Part shown: positions 28,565-39,582 of the stretch, one piece after another
Position numbering within the stretch: the first letter of the stretch is position 1
Layout of the letters: each line of letters begins with the position of its first letter
From: Actinomycetes bacterium
GTDB lineage: Bacteria > Actinomycetota > Actinomycetes > Mycobacteriales > Mycobacteriaceae
NCBI GenBank assembly: GCA_029780675.1
Contig: JAKOYE010000204.1
Coordinates: 1-64,000 of the forward strand
DNA: 64,000 nt
Direction of reading: 5' to 3'
The notes under the pieces: generated by a model
Database searches by the model: none
Told to the model about the DNA's origin: nothing
The model's input: the letters and a program-made list of their open reading frames with translations, nothing else
Program-made: the position numbers and the translations under genes

Positions 28565-28800
28565 GAATCCCGGGCAAGGTGATCGACATCTGGGAGGAAG
28601 CGGGCACCCGGATGTCCACCGTCGATTTCGGCGGCACCACCAAGACGGTGTGCCTGGCCTATCTGCCGGACCTCGTGATCGGTGAGTACACCATCGTGCA
28701 CGCGGGCTTCGCCATCACCCGCCTCGACGAGGCCTCCGCCAACGAGACCCTGCGGATGTTCGCCGAACTGGGCATCCTCGAGGAGGAGTTGGGGGCATGA
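28555..28800 (+). CDS. hypC: HypC/HybG/HupF chaperone
   Basis: [11 protein letters not shown]-terminus, 81 aa. Confidence 0.96.
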   Translation: MCLGIPGKVIDIWEEAGTRMSTVDFGGTTKTVCLAYLPDLVIGEYTIVHAGFAITRLDEASANETLRMFAELGILEEELGA

Positions 28801-29897
28801 AGTACCTCGACGAGTTTCGCGATCCGACAGCCGCCAGGGCTCTGGTCGAGCGGATCCGCGGCACCGCGACCCAGACCTGGACCGTGATGGAGGTCTGCGG
28901 CGGGCAGACCCACTCCATCATCAGAAACGGCATCGACCAGCTACTCGAGGGCGCGGTGGAATTCATCCACGGACCCGGCTGCCCGGTGTGCGTCACCCCG
29001 TTGGAGATGATCGACCGGGCATTGGAGATCGCCGCCCGGGACGACGTCATCTTCTGCTCGTTCGGTGACATGTTGCGGGTACCGGGCAGCAGGCACGACC
29101 TGTTCAGCGTGCGCGCCCGCGGGGGCGACGTCCGGGTCGTCTACTCCCCGCTGGACGCCACCCGCATCGCCGCCGAGAACCCCGGCAAGCAGGTTGTGTT
29201 CTTCGGTGTCGGGTTCGAGACCACCGCTCCGGCCAACGCCATGTCGATCCTGCACGCCCAGCGGCTCGGGCTCACCAATTTCTCGGTGCTGGTGTCCCAC
29301 GTCCTGGTGCCGCCGGCGATGACGGCCATCCTCAGTTCGCCGACCAACCGGGTGCAGGGATTCCTGGCCGCCGGCCACGTCTGCACCGTGATGGGCACCG
29401 GCGAATACGGCCCGCTGGTCGAACGATTCGGGGTGCCCATCGTGGTCACCGGGTTCGAGCCGCTCGACCTGCTCGAAGGTGTTCGTCAGGTGGTGGAACT
29501 GCTCGAGGCGGGCACCCCCGAACTGCGCAACGCCTACCCGCGGGCGGTCACCGCGGCCGGTAACGCCGTCGCGAGGGAGGCGCTGGCCGATGTGTTCACG
29601 GTCACTGACCGGCAGTGGCGGGGCATCGGGATGATCCCGCAGTCCGGGTGGACGCTCTCGCCCCGCTACGCGGAGTTCGACGCGGAGCGGCGATTCGGGG
29701 TGGGGACGCTGCAGGTGGCCGAGTCCGACCAGTGCCACGCCGGTGAGGTCCTGCAGGGTCTGCTCAAACCCAACCAGTGCCCGGCGTTCGGGACCACCTG
29801 CACCCCGCGAACCCCGCTGGGCGCCACCATGGTCTCCAGTGAGGGCGCCTGCGCGGCGTACTACCAGTTCCGGCGGCTGGCGTCCGCCGGTGTCTGA
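28797..29897 (+). CDS. hypD: hydrogenase formation protein HypD
   Basis: [24 protein letters not shown], 366 aa. Confidence 0.96.
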   Translation: MKYLDEFRDPTAARALVERIRGTATQTWTVMEVCGGQTHSIIRNGIDQLLEGAVEFIHGPGCPVCVTPLEMIDRALEIAARDDVIFCSFGDMLRVPGSRHDLFSVRARGGDVRVVYSPLDATRIAAENPGKQVVFFGVGFETTAPANAMSILHAQRLGLTNFSVLVSHVLVPPAMTAILSSPTNRVQGFLAAGHVCTVMGTGEYGPLVERFGVPIVVTGFEPLDLLEGVRQVVELLEAGTPELRNAYPRAVTAAGNAVAREALADVFTVTDRQWRGIGMIPQSGWTLSPRYAEFDAERRFGVGTLQVAESDQCHAGEVLQGLLKPNQCPAFGTTCTPRTPLGATMVSSEGACAAYYQFRRLASAGV

Positions 29898-30966
29898 GCC
29901 GGGATCTTTGGTGCCGGACCCCGCCAACTGGGTGTGCCCGCTGCCGCTGCGAGAGACCAGCCGGATCGTGCTGGGTCACGGCGGCGGGGGGATCCTCTCC
30001 GAGGAATTGATCGAGAACCTGTTTCTGCCCGCGTTCGGCTCGACCGGTGGCCCGTCGCGGGATTCGGCCGTGCTGGCCGTCCACGGCGGGCGGATCGCCC
30101 TGACCACGGACTCCTACGTCGTCAACCCGCTGTTCTTCCCGGGCGGCAACATCGGCGACCTCGCCGTCAACGGAACGATCAACGACCTGGCCTGCAGCGG
30201 CGCCCAGCCGATCGGCCTGACCGCCGGGTTCATCCTGGAGGAGGGTCTGGAACTGGAGGTGCTCGGCGCCGTCGCGGACGCGATGGGCCGGGCGGCGGCC
30301 TCCGCCGGGGTCGGAATCGTGACGGGGGACACCAAGGTCGTCGGACGGGGCGGTGCGGACGGGCTTTTCGTCAACACCGCCGGTGTCGGCGTGATCCCCG
30401 ACGGCGTCGACATCGGCCCGCAGCGGGCCAGGCCGGGCGACCACGTCATCGTGTCGGGCAACATCGGCGAGCACGGGGTGGCGATCATGAGCGTGCGGGA
30501 GGGCATCGACTTCGGCACCACGGTCACCACCGACAGCGCTCCACTGCACCGGATGGTGGCGGCGATGCTCGAGTCCGTCGACGACCCGAATGTCATTCAC
30601 GCCCTTCGGGATCCGACGCGCGGCGGACTGGTGGCGGCGGTGGTCGAGATCGCCCGCAGCGCCGGTGTCGGCGTCGAACTCGACGAGCAGCGCATCCCGG
30701 TTCCCGACACGGTGGCCTCAGCGTGCGGATTCCTCGGTCTCGACCCGCTTCAGGTGGCCAACGAGGGGAAACTGGTGGCCTTCGTGGATCCGTCGTACAG
30801 CGAAGCGGTGCTGGCGGCGATGCGGTCCCGCCCGGAGGGGGCCGACGCGGCGCTGATCGGCCGGGCGGTCGCCGAGCACCCGGGGATGGTAGTGGCGCGC
30901 ACCGCGTTCGGGACCACCCGAGTCGTGGAACGCGAACTGGGCGAACAACTTCCGCGGATCTGCTGA
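29890..30966 (+). CDS. hypE: hydrogenase expression/formation protein HypE
   Basis: AIR-synthase fold sequence; C-terminal PRIC carbamoylation motif; GTG start overlapping hypD stop. Confidence 0.95.
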   Translation: MSEPGSLVPDPANWVCPLPLRETSRIVLGHGGGGILSEELIENLFLPAFGSTGGPSRDSAVLAVHGGRIALTTDSYVVNPLFFPGGNIGDLAVNGTINDLACSGAQPIGLTAGFILEEGLELEVLGAVADAMGRAAASAGVGIVTGDTKVVGRGGADGLFVNTAGVGVIPDGVDIGPQRARPGDHVIVSGNIGEHGVAIMSVREGIDFGTTVTTDSAPLHRMVAAMLESVDDPNVIHALRDPTRGGLVAAVVEIARSAGVGVELDEQRIPVPDTVASACGFLGLDPLQVANEGKLVAFVDPSYSEAVLAAMRSRPEGADAALIGRAVAEHPGMVVARTAFGTTRVVERELGEQLPRIC

Positions 30967-30980
30967 AATGGTTGCGACCC

Positions 30981-32066
30981 ATGCCTGAAGCCAGGCCCGA
31001 ACCGATGGTGCCCGGTATCACCGGCACGCTCGATGACGCGGCCGTCGCCGCGGTGACCTCCTGGGTGCGCGCTCAGGGACTCGGGGAGACCGTCGGCGAC
31101 GTGGTTCCCCTGGCCGGCGGCAGCCAGAACATCGTGGTTCGGCTGACCATCGACGGCCGCCGGCTGGTGCTGCGGCGTCCGCCGCCGCACCCGCGGTCCA
31201 ACAGCAACCGCACGATGCAACGCGAGATCGCCGTGCTGAGCACCCTGGCCGGCAGCGATGTTCCGCATCCACGACTCGTGGCCGCCTGCGAGAATCTCGA
31301 CGTTCTCGGGGTGGTGTTCTACCTGATGGAGGATGTCGACGGGTTCAACCCCGGCAACGAGATCGCCCCGGCCTATGTCGACGACCCGGCGATGCGCCAC
31401 CAGGTCGGGCTCAACTACGCCGCCGCCGTCGCCCGGTTGGGGCAGGCGCGGTGGCAGGGAAGCGCGCTGGAGTCCTGGCGCCGGCCCGGTTCGTTCCTCG
31501 AGCGGCAGGTTCCCCAATGGCGGTCGGCCGTCGCCGGTTACCGGCAGCAGGAGGGCTATGCCCACGACTCGCTGCCCGGAGTCGACGACCTGTGCGACTG
31601 GCTGGATGCGCATCGACCCGCCGACTACATGCCCGGCATCGTTCACGGGGATATCCACCTGAACAACACCATGCTGCGCCGCGACGTACCGGATGTGGCC
31701 GCCTTCGTCGACTGGGAGATGTGCACCATCGGCGATCCGCTGCTCGATCTCGGATGGATGCTGGTGTGCTGGCCGCTGGATCCCAACCCGCTCGGGTCGG
31801 CCGGTTACCTGGCCGCGCTGGGCGGATTGGCTTCGAGGGCTGAGCTTTTCGACGCCTACGTCGCCGCCGGCGGCCAGCGGACCCCGGACCTGGAGTGGTA
31901 CCTGGTGCTGGCCTGCGTCAAACTCGGCGTGGTGATCGAGGGTACTTGGGCGCGCTATCTAGCCGGTCGGGCGACCCGGGAGGCGGGGGAGCGCCTGCAC
32001 GCCTCGGCGGTCACCCTGATGGGTCTGGGTGCCGCCGTGGCGGCCGGCGAGAATCCCTTCGGTTAG
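30981..32066 (+). CDS. phosphotransferase family protein (APH / ACAD10-type kinase-like)
   Basis: GIVHGDIHLNNTML and FVDWEMCTIGDPLLDLGW kinase-fold motifs. Confidence 0.85.
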   Translation: MPEARPEPMVPGITGTLDDAAVAAVTSWVRAQGLGETVGDVVPLAGGSQNIVVRLTIDGRRLVLRRPPPHPRSNSNRTMQREIAVLSTLAGSDVPHPRLVAACENLDVLGVVFYLMEDVDGFNPGNEIAPAYVDDPAMRHQVGLNYAAAVARLGQARWQGSALESWRRPGSFLERQVPQWRSAVAGYRQQEGYAHDSLPGVDDLCDWLDAHRPADYMPGIVHGDIHLNNTMLRRDVPDVAAFVDWEMCTIGDPLLDLGWMLVCWPLDPNPLGSAGYLAALGGLASRAELFDAYVAAGGQRTPDLEWYLVLACVKLGVVIEGTWARYLAGRATREAGERLHASAVTLMGLGAAVAAGENPFG

Positions 32067-32091
32067 CTCCCGCGCCGTGACGTGCCGACGG

Positions 32092-32223
32092 TCAGCGTTG
32101 GGTCGCCGACTGGCAGGTGCACTGCTGCACTTTCGGCACCGACCGCATCACGTCCTCGACGTGTTCGCCGCAGCCACCCCAGGTGGTCTTGTGGCAGCGC
32201 GGGCATTCAACGGGGTAACACAT
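32092..32223 (-). CDS. 43-aa Cys-rich small (putative zinc-binding) protein
   Basis: Not in ORF track; MCYPVECPRCHKTTWGGCGEHVEDVMRSVPKVQQCTCQSATQR with ggaggag RBS upstream of ATG. Confidence 0.75.
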   Translation of the reverse strand: MCYPVECPRCHKTTWGGCGEHVEDVMRSVPKVQQCTCQSATQR

Positions 32224-32263
32224 GATCGTTCTCCTCCCGGTTCGGTCAGACGGTTCGGTCAGA

Positions 32264-32650
32264 CTAGGCGTTGCTGGCTTGGGTATCGGGTCTGGCGTTG
32301 GTGGCGATCTGCGCCCGGACCTCGTCCATGTCGAGTTCCTTGATCTTGGTGATCAGTTCTTCCAGCGCCGGCCCCGGAAGGGCTCCGGGCTGGGCGAAGA
32401 GCAGGATGCCGTCGCGGAACGCCATGATCGTCGGGATCGATCGGATCTGCAGGGCGGCGGCCAACTGCTGTTCGGCCTCGGTGTTGATCTTGGCGTGCAC
32501 CACGTCCGGGTGCGCGGTCGCCGAGGACTCGAAGACCGGCGCGAAGGCGCGGCACGGACCGCACCACGATGCCCAGAAGTCGACGAGCACGATCGGGTTG
32601 CCGGTGATGGTGGACTCGAAGTCGGCTGCGGTCAGCTCGACGGTGGCCAT
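32264..32650 (-). CDS. thioredoxin
   Basis: DFWASWCGPCRAFAPVFE; cis-Pro region RSIPTIMAF. Confidence 0.93.
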   Translation of the reverse strand: MATVELTAADFESTITGNPIVLVDFWASWCGPCRAFAPVFESSATAHPDVVHAKINTEAEQQLAAALQIRSIPTIMAFRDGILLFAQPGALPGPALEELITKIKELDMDEVRAQIATNARPDTQASNA

Positions 32651-32692
32651 GGGATGTCCTTTCGGAGTGGTTCGGGGAACACTCTCATCAAT

Positions 32693-32706
32693 TACCCCGG
32701 GGGGTA
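32693..32706. promoter_or_regulatory. CsoR/CstR-type operator 1 (TACCCCGGGGGGTA)
   Basis: Palindromic TACCCC..GGGTA. Confidence 0.65.
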
Positions 32707-32726
32707 TTCTATTCCACTGTTGCGAG

Positions 32727-32740
32727 TACCCCGCCGGGTA
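32727..32740. promoter_or_regulatory. CsoR/CstR-type operator 2 (TACCCCGCCGGGTA)
   Basis: Same 14-bp pattern. Confidence 0.65.
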
Positions 32741-32760
32741 TGTCTATCATGGAGTCAATA

Positions 32761-32774
32761 TACCCCGCAGGGTA
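32761..32774. promoter_or_regulatory. CsoR/CstR-type operator 3 (TACCCCGCAGGGTA)
   Basis: Same 14-bp pattern. Confidence 0.65.
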
Positions 32775-32796
32775 TCGAACGAAGGGGATCATCGAC

Positions 32797-33381
32797 ATGC
32801 AGACACCCGCCGTCCTCCGGGCCGCGGAACTCAACGGCCTGTTGTCCTCTCCGACCCCGCCGCGGATCATCGACGTGCGCACACCCGGCGAGTTCGAGAC
32901 CGTCCACATCCAGGGCGCCTACAACGTGCCCCTCGACCTGCTCCGGGAGCACCGCGACGAAATCCGGGCCCACCTCGACGAGCAGGTGGTGCTGGTCTGT
33001 CAGTCCGGTCAGCGGGCCGCGCAGGCGGAGGAGACCCTGCGCGGGGCGGGCCTGGCCAATGTGCACATCCTCGACGGCGGCATGAGCGCATGGGAGGCCG
33101 CCGGTTTGGCGGTCAACCGCGGCGCCCGGCGGTGGGATCTGCAACGGCAGGTCCGTTTCGTCGCCGGGACGATCGTCGCGCTGAGCGTCCTGGCCAGCAT
33201 CGTCGTGCCCGGCCTGAAGTGGGTGGCCTTCGCCATGGGTGCGGGACTGAGCATCACCGCCGTGACCAACACCTGCCTGATGGGGATGCTGCTGGCCAAG
33301 TTGCCCTACAACCGGGGTCCGCGTTGTGACGCGGAGTCCGTGGTGGCGCAACTGGTCGGGCCGGGCGGGGCCGGACGGTAA
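32797..33381 (+). CDS. rhodanese-like sulfurtransferase fused to DUF2892 membrane domain
   Basis: PPRIIDVRTPGEFETVHI, VLVCQSGQRA active-site loop; C-terminal TM pair. Confidence 0.9.
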   Translation: MQTPAVLRAAELNGLLSSPTPPRIIDVRTPGEFETVHIQGAYNVPLDLLREHRDEIRAHLDEQVVLVCQSGQRAAQAEETLRGAGLANVHILDGGMSAWEAAGLAVNRGARRWDLQRQVRFVAGTIVALSVLASIVVPGLKWVAFAMGAGLSITAVTNTCLMGMLLAKLPYNRGPRCDAESVVAQLVGPGGAGR

Positions 33382-33386
33382 CGACG

Positions 33387-34558
<1,172 letters not shown>

Positions 34559-34589
34559 CTCTGTCAGCGAATCGGTGGCCGCTGACGCG

Positions 34590-36086
34590 TCAGCGAATCG
34601 GCTTCAGCACGATCGGCATTCCGTCGATCGGGATCGGCATGCCCGCGAAGTCGTACCTCGGCGTGTAGTTCGGGTGCGGTAGTTCCAGGCGGTAGTTGCG
34701 CAGCACCCGGTGCATGACCGACTTGATCTCCAGCTGGCCGAACACCAGGCCGATGCATTTGTGCGCGCCGCCGCCGAACGGTGCGAACGCGTAGCGGTGC
34801 CGCTTGTGCTCGGAACGCGGCGCGGCGAATCGGTCGGGATCGAACTTCTCCGGGTTGTCCCACAGTTCCGGGAGCATGTGGTTCAGGCCCGGCCACAGGT
34901 TGACGTTGGTGCCGGCCGGAACGTAGTAGCCCTGAATCGAGGTATCCCGGACAGCGCGACGGACGTTGAACGGCAGCGGGGTGACCATGCGCAGGCACTC
35001 GTTGATCACCAGGTCGAAGCTTTCCAGCTTGTCGAGGGTGTCGATGTCCAGCGGACCGTCGCCGATCAACCGGTCGCCCTCCTCACGGAGGCGTTCCTGC
35101 CACTCCGGGTTGGCCGCCAGGTGGTAGGCCATGGTGGTCATCGTCGACGACGAGGTGTCGTGGGCCGCCATCATCAGGAAGATCATGTGGTTGACGATGT
35201 CGGCATCGCTGAAGCTGTTGCCGTCCTCGTCGGCGATGTGGCAGAGCACCGTGAGCATGTCGGTGCCGTCGGTACCGCGCTTTTCGGCGACGCGCTGGGT
35301 GAAGTAGTCCTCGAGAACCTTGCGGGCCTGCAGTCCACGCCACCACTTGAACGGGGGGACGGGGGTGCGGATGATCGCCCCGCCCGCCCGGGTGGTGGTC
35401 TCGTAGGCCCCCTTGATCCTGGTCACCAGTTCGTGGTCGCTGCCAGGCTCGTGGCCCATGAACACCACGGCGCCGATGTCGAGGGTGAGTTCCTTGATCG
35501 CCGGCATGAACAGGAACCGGTTGTCGTTGACGGGCCAGGCCCCGTTCGGTGGGCTGGCCACCACCTTGGTGGCGACGGCGTCCATATGCGCGATGTAGCC
35601 GGACAGCCGGGTGCGGGTGAACGCCTCCTGCATGATCCGCCGGTGGAACATGTGCTCCTCGCCGTCCATCAGCAGGAGACCGCGGTTGAAGAACGGACCG
35701 ATGACGTCGTTCCACGCGACCGTCGTGAAGTCCTTGTTCCGGTTGGAGAAGACTTCCTGGGTGGCGTCGGGCCCGAGTGCGGCTATCGCGTTCAGTGCCG
35801 GGGTCTTGGTGAAGTAGACGGGTCCGTACTTGCGGTAGCTCTCCAGGACGAACTCCGGGCCGCCGCGGAAGATCTCGATGAGGTGGCCCAGCACGGGCAG
35901 ACCGGAGTTGCCCATCACGGGCTTGAGGCCGCTGCCGGCGGGCGGTTCGGCGTAGACGAACTCGTCCCAGTCCTGCTTGCGCAGATGCTCGTCGATGATG
36001 CCCATCCCGGGAATCGTCTGCAGCGTCGGCGTCAACCGCCGCCGCGCCTGGTCGAGCAGATAGTGCGGTGTGCTGATGGTTGCCAT
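34590..36086 (-). CDS. cyp136: cytochrome P450, CYP136-like
   Basis: FGGGAHKCIG heme-binding motif; start MATISTPHYLLDQARRR; divergent TetR and SDR as near M. tuberculosis cyp136. Confidence 0.85.
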   Translation of the reverse strand: MATISTPHYLLDQARRRLTPTLQTIPGMGIIDEHLRKQDWDEFVYAEPPAGSGLKPVMGNSGLPVLGHLIEIFRGGPEFVLESYRKYGPVYFTKTPALNAIAALGPDATQEVFSNRNKDFTTVAWNDVIGPFFNRGLLLMDGEEHMFHRRIMQEAFTRTRLSGYIAHMDAVATKVVASPPNGAWPVNDNRFLFMPAIKELTLDIGAVVFMGHEPGSDHELVTRIKGAYETTTRAGGAIIRTPVPPFKWWRGLQARKVLEDYFTQRVAEKRGTDGTDMLTVLCHIADEDGNSFSDADIVNHMIFLMMAAHDTSSSTMTTMAYHLAANPEWQERLREEGDRLIGDGPLDIDTLDKLESFDLVINECLRMVTPLPFNVRRAVRDTSIQGYYVPAGTNVNLWPGLNHMLPELWDNPEKFDPDRFAAPRSEHKRHRYAFAPFGGGAHKCIGLVFGQLEIKSVMHRVLRNYRLELPHPNYTPRYDFAGMPIPIDGMPIVLKPIR

Positions 36087-36186
36087 GGGCGGTCGCTCCC
36101 TCGGCTCGGTGGTTGCCTCGAATGGCCGGACCGGCGGTACCGCAATCTTGGAGTTCGGGTTGACGGCTGTCAAGTTTTCTTCCGGC

Positions 36187-36849
36187 ATGGCGGTGGTGCA
36201 AGGTGAACGGGTGAGCGAAGCGCGGGAGTCCGATGAGGCGCCGCGCCGCCGCGGCGATCGGCAGCGACATGCGATCGTGCAGGCGGTGCGCGAGCTGCTG
36301 ACCGAAAAGCCGTTCGCCGAACTGTCGGTCAGCACCATCAGTGACCGGGCCGGGGTGGCGCGCTCGGGCTTCTACTTCTACTTCGACTCCAAGTACGCCG
36401 TGCTGGCGCACATCCTCGGCGAGGTCGCCGAGGAACTCGTGGAACTCACCGGCGACTTCGCCCCCCGAGGCGACGACGAGACACCTGCCCAGTTCGCCAA
36501 GCGGATGGTGCGCAGTGCCGCGGCGGTGTACGCCCACAACGACCCGGTGATGTCGGCGTGTAACAGCGCGCGCAGCACCGACGCCGAGATCCGCGACATC
36601 CTCGACGGGTACAACGAGGCCGTCATCGATCAGGTCGTGGCGATCGTCGAACCGGAGATCGCCGCGGGCACTGCCGATCCGATCACCGGCGACGTTCGAG
36701 GTCTGGTCCGCACGCTTTCGGCCGCGACCGCCCTGGCGCTGTCTGGGGAGTCGCTGTTCCTGGGCCCGGAGCGGGAACTCGACCGCACCGTGGACGTCTT
36801 GGAGAAACTTTGGCTGCACGCGCTGTGGGGCGGTCGCGCGGAGGAGTAG
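36187..36849 (+). CDS. TetR family transcriptional regulator
   Basis: FAELSVSTISDRAGVARSGFYFYFDSKYAVL HTH; divergent from cyp136. Confidence 0.88.
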   Translation: MAVVQGERVSEARESDEAPRRRGDRQRHAIVQAVRELLTEKPFAELSVSTISDRAGVARSGFYFYFDSKYAVLAHILGEVAEELVELTGDFAPRGDDETPAQFAKRMVRSAAAVYAHNDPVMSACNSARSTDAEIRDILDGYNEAVIDQVVAIVEPEIAAGTADPITGDVRGLVRTLSAATALALSGESLFLGPERELDRTVDVLEKLWLHALWGGRAEE

Positions 36850-36865
36850 CGGTATCATCCCCGCC

Positions 36866-37735
36866 ATGACCGACACCTTCGCCGGCAAGCGGGTTCTGGT
36901 GACCGGCGCGGCCAGCGGTATCGGACGGGCAGTCGCCCTCCGGTTGGCCGCCGATGGGGCGGTGCTCTTTCTGACCGACGTCAATCGGGAGGGCCTGGAG
37001 GCCACCGTCGAGGCGGCGCGAGACGCCGGGGCCGAGGTTGCCGACCATCGGGCGCTGGACATCGCCGACTACGACGCGGTGGCCCGCTTCGGCGCCGACA
37101 TCCACTCTCGGCACCCGGCGATGGACGCGGTGCTGAACGTTGCCGGTGTGTCGGCCTGGGGGACTGTCGACCAACTGACCCACCGGCACTGGCGGGCGAT
37201 GGTCGATGTGAACCTGATGGGGCCGATCCACGTCATCGAGGCCTTCATACCGCCGATGGTGGCGGCCGGACGTGGCGGGTATCTGGTGAACGTGTCCTCG
37301 GCGGCCGGGTTGCTGGCGCTGCCGTGGCATGCCGCCTACAGCGCCAGTAAGTACGGGCTGCGGGGGCTGTCGGAGGTCCTGCGTTTCGATCTCGCGCGCC
37401 ACGACATCGGCGTCTCGGTGGTGGTGCCCGGCGCCGTCAACACCCCACTGGTGAACTCGGTGGAGATCGCCGGTGTGGACCGCGACCACCCGCACGTGCA
37501 GCGTTGGGTCCGGCTGTTCAGCGGCCATGCCGTGGCGTCCGAGAAGGTCGCCGACCAGATCCTCAAGGGGATGGCCCGAAACCGGTTCCTGATCTACACC
37601 TCCGCCGACATCCGCGCCCTGTACGCGTTCAAGAGATTGGCCTGGTGGCCCTACAGCGTCGTGATGACCCGGGTGAACGTCCTGTTCACCCGGGCGCTGC
37701 GGCCGCGTGGTGCCCGATCCCTCCCGCCGGCCTAG
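36866..37735 (+). CDS. short-chain dehydrogenase/reductase
   Basis: VTGAASGIGRAVALRLA; YSASKYGLRGLSEVLR. Confidence 0.92.
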   Translation: MTDTFAGKRVLVTGAASGIGRAVALRLAADGAVLFLTDVNREGLEATVEAARDAGAEVADHRALDIADYDAVARFGADIHSRHPAMDAVLNVAGVSAWGTVDQLTHRHWRAMVDVNLMGPIHVIEAFIPPMVAAGRGGYLVNVSSAAGLLALPWHAAYSASKYGLRGLSEVLRFDLARHDIGVSVVVPGAVNTPLVNSVEIAGVDRDHPHVQRWVRLFSGHAVASEKVADQILKGMARNRFLIYTSADIRALYAFKRLAWWPYSVVMTRVNVLFTRALRPRGARSLPPA

Positions 37736-38373
37736 CGTCGGCGGGACCGCCGCACAGTTTCGCGGCGACACAGTTTCACCGCTACCTCGGCCCAGCCGTC
37801 GGCCAGTTCCTCCGGGGTCCGGTGGCGATCGAGTAGCTGATGGCGGACGTACCCGGCGTTCACCAGGCTCAGCAGCGCGTCGGCCTGGATGTCGAGATCC
37901 CCGTCTGCGCCGGCCCGGGCGAGCAGCAACCGGACATGGGTGTGCAGCACCGCCCCGGCGGGGCCGTACCCGCCGGGACTGTCGCGCTCGGCTTCGCAGA
38001 GCACGTCGGAGTGCCGGCGGACGAAGTCCAGGCGCAGCCGACCGAAGGCCAGCAGCCGTGGCAGCGGCGGGGCCTGCGGACCCAGCGGCGGCGGCCCGAA
38101 CATGAATGCCTGCTGCATCTCCTGCTCGTCGGCGTCGAGGAGGGCGCGCATCAGGCCGGCGCGGCTGCCGAACCGGCGGAACAGGGTGCCCTTGCCCACC
38201 CCGGCCGCCGCGGCGACGTCATCCATGGTCACCGCGGCGGCTCCCTGATCCATGACCAGTCGGCGGGCGGCATCAAGTACCCGGCTCCGGTTGCGGGTGG
38301 CGTCTCCGCGCTGCCGAGGGACCAGCAGCGGCAGGTCGGTGACCGCATCGGCACCGGGGTCTGACGCTGGCAC
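37732..38373 (-). CDS. TetR family transcriptional regulator
   Basis: AAAVTMDDVAAAAGVGKGTLFRRFGSRAGLM HTH. Confidence 0.88.
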   Translation of the reverse strand: MPASDPGADAVTDLPLLVPRQRGDATRNRSRVLDAARRLVMDQGAAAVTMDDVAAAAGVGKGTLFRRFGSRAGLMRALLDADEQEMQQAFMFGPPPLGPQAPPLPRLLAFGRLRLDFVRRHSDVLCEAERDSPGGYGPAGAVLHTHVRLLLARAGADGDLDIQADALLSLVNAGYVRHQLLDRHRTPEELADGWAEVAVKLCRRETVRRSRRR

Positions 38374-38476
38374 CCATTCACGATAGCGCAGGCCGGAATA
38401 AAGCGGACTGTAGTCCGCTTGGACTGACGGGATGGCGTGGGACGTGCGCCACCGGGATCACGAGAGGGGAAGCGGT

Positions 38477-39031
38477 ATGACAGAGGTGTTGGCGGAGGTG
38501 AACGTGCTGGTGCTGGTGGGCAGTCTGCGGGAAGCATCGGTGAACCGGAGGTTGGCGGAACTGGCCGTCGGGACCGCCCCCGACGGGGTGCGGCTGACGG
38601 TGTATCCCGGTCTTGCCGAACTGCCGTTCTACAACGAGGACATCGACTCCGGCACCCCGCCCGGTCCGGCAGCTGAACTGCGCGCCGCGGCGGGCGAGGC
38701 CGACGCTTTACTGGTGGTGACGCCGGAGTACAACGGCACGATCCCGGCGGTGCTCAAGAACGCCATCGACTGGTTGTCCCGGCCGTACGGCAACAGTGCC
38801 ATCACCGGCACCCCGGTGGCGGTCATCGGCGCCGCTCAGGGTCGCTATGGCGGTACCTGGGCGCACGACGAGGCGCGCAAGTCGTTCGGTATCGCCGGTG
38901 CGCGGGTACTGGAAGGCGGCAGGTTCTCGCTGCCCATCGCCGATCTCGACGGTGCGGAGCCGGCGGACAGCCCCCGGGTTGCCGCCGCGGTACGCCAGGC
39001 CGTCGTGGATCTCGTCGCGGCGGTGGCCTGA
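38477..39031 (+). CDS. NAD(P)H-dependent FMN reductase
   Basis: VGSLREASVNRRLAEL and VVTPEYNGTIPAVLKNAIDWLSRP. Confidence 0.9.
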   Translation: MTEVLAEVNVLVLVGSLREASVNRRLAELAVGTAPDGVRLTVYPGLAELPFYNEDIDSGTPPGPAAELRAAAGEADALLVVTPEYNGTIPAVLKNAIDWLSRPYGNSAITGTPVAVIGAAQGRYGGTWAHDEARKSFGIAGARVLEGGRFSLPIADLDGAEPADSPRVAAAVRQAVVDLVAAVA

Positions 39032-39154
39032 TCCTGTCGGTGGCGGCTGGTAGACAGCGATTATGCAACGACGGCTGCGGCGTGTTGTGACATGCGACAC
39101 GCCGCAGCGGGCGTCCGCCAACCACTTACGACCTGGGAATTTCACAAATGTCAT

Positions 39155-39202
39155 TCGGAATATGTTGTAGGCCTTCTGTTGGTCACCCACTAGGTGTAGT
39201 GT
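39155..39202 (+). promoter_or_regulatory. paired NrdR-box-like sites upstream of nrdHIE
   Basis: TCGGAATATGTTGTAG (39155-39170) and CCACTAGGTGTAGTGT (39187-39202), 32-bp spacing. Confidence 0.5.
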
Positions 39203-39319
39203 TTGGCAGGCCGACGGACCGGGGATCCTCCGGTAGCCGGAACACCGATTTCGCACAATTCGCCAGGGCGTCCTTCGTCATGATCGACGCCCCGTCCAGC
39301 CCGAGGAGCTGAGCCGCAG

Positions 39320-39559
39320 ATGACCATCACCGTCTACACCAAACCCGCCTGCGTTCAGTGCAACGCCACCTACAAGGCGCTCGACAAGCAGGGCCTGGCC
39401 TACGAGGTCGTCGACATCACCGAAGTTCCCGAGGCCCGCGACTACGTGATGGCGCTCGGCTACCTGCAGGCTCCGGTGGTCGTGGCCGGTGGCGAGCACT
39501 GGTCGGGCTTCCGTCCGGACCGGATCAAAGCGCTCGGCGCCGCGGCGCTGTCGGCCTGA
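39320..39559 (+). CDS. nrdH: glutaredoxin-like protein NrdH
   Basis: [38 protein letters not shown]. Confidence 0.96.
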   Translation: MTITVYTKPACVQCNATYKALDKQGLAYEVVDITEVPEARDYVMALGYLQAPVVVAGGEHWSGFRPDRIKALGAAALSA

Positions 39560-39582
39560 CGCGCGGAATCTCGGGGGCAGCG

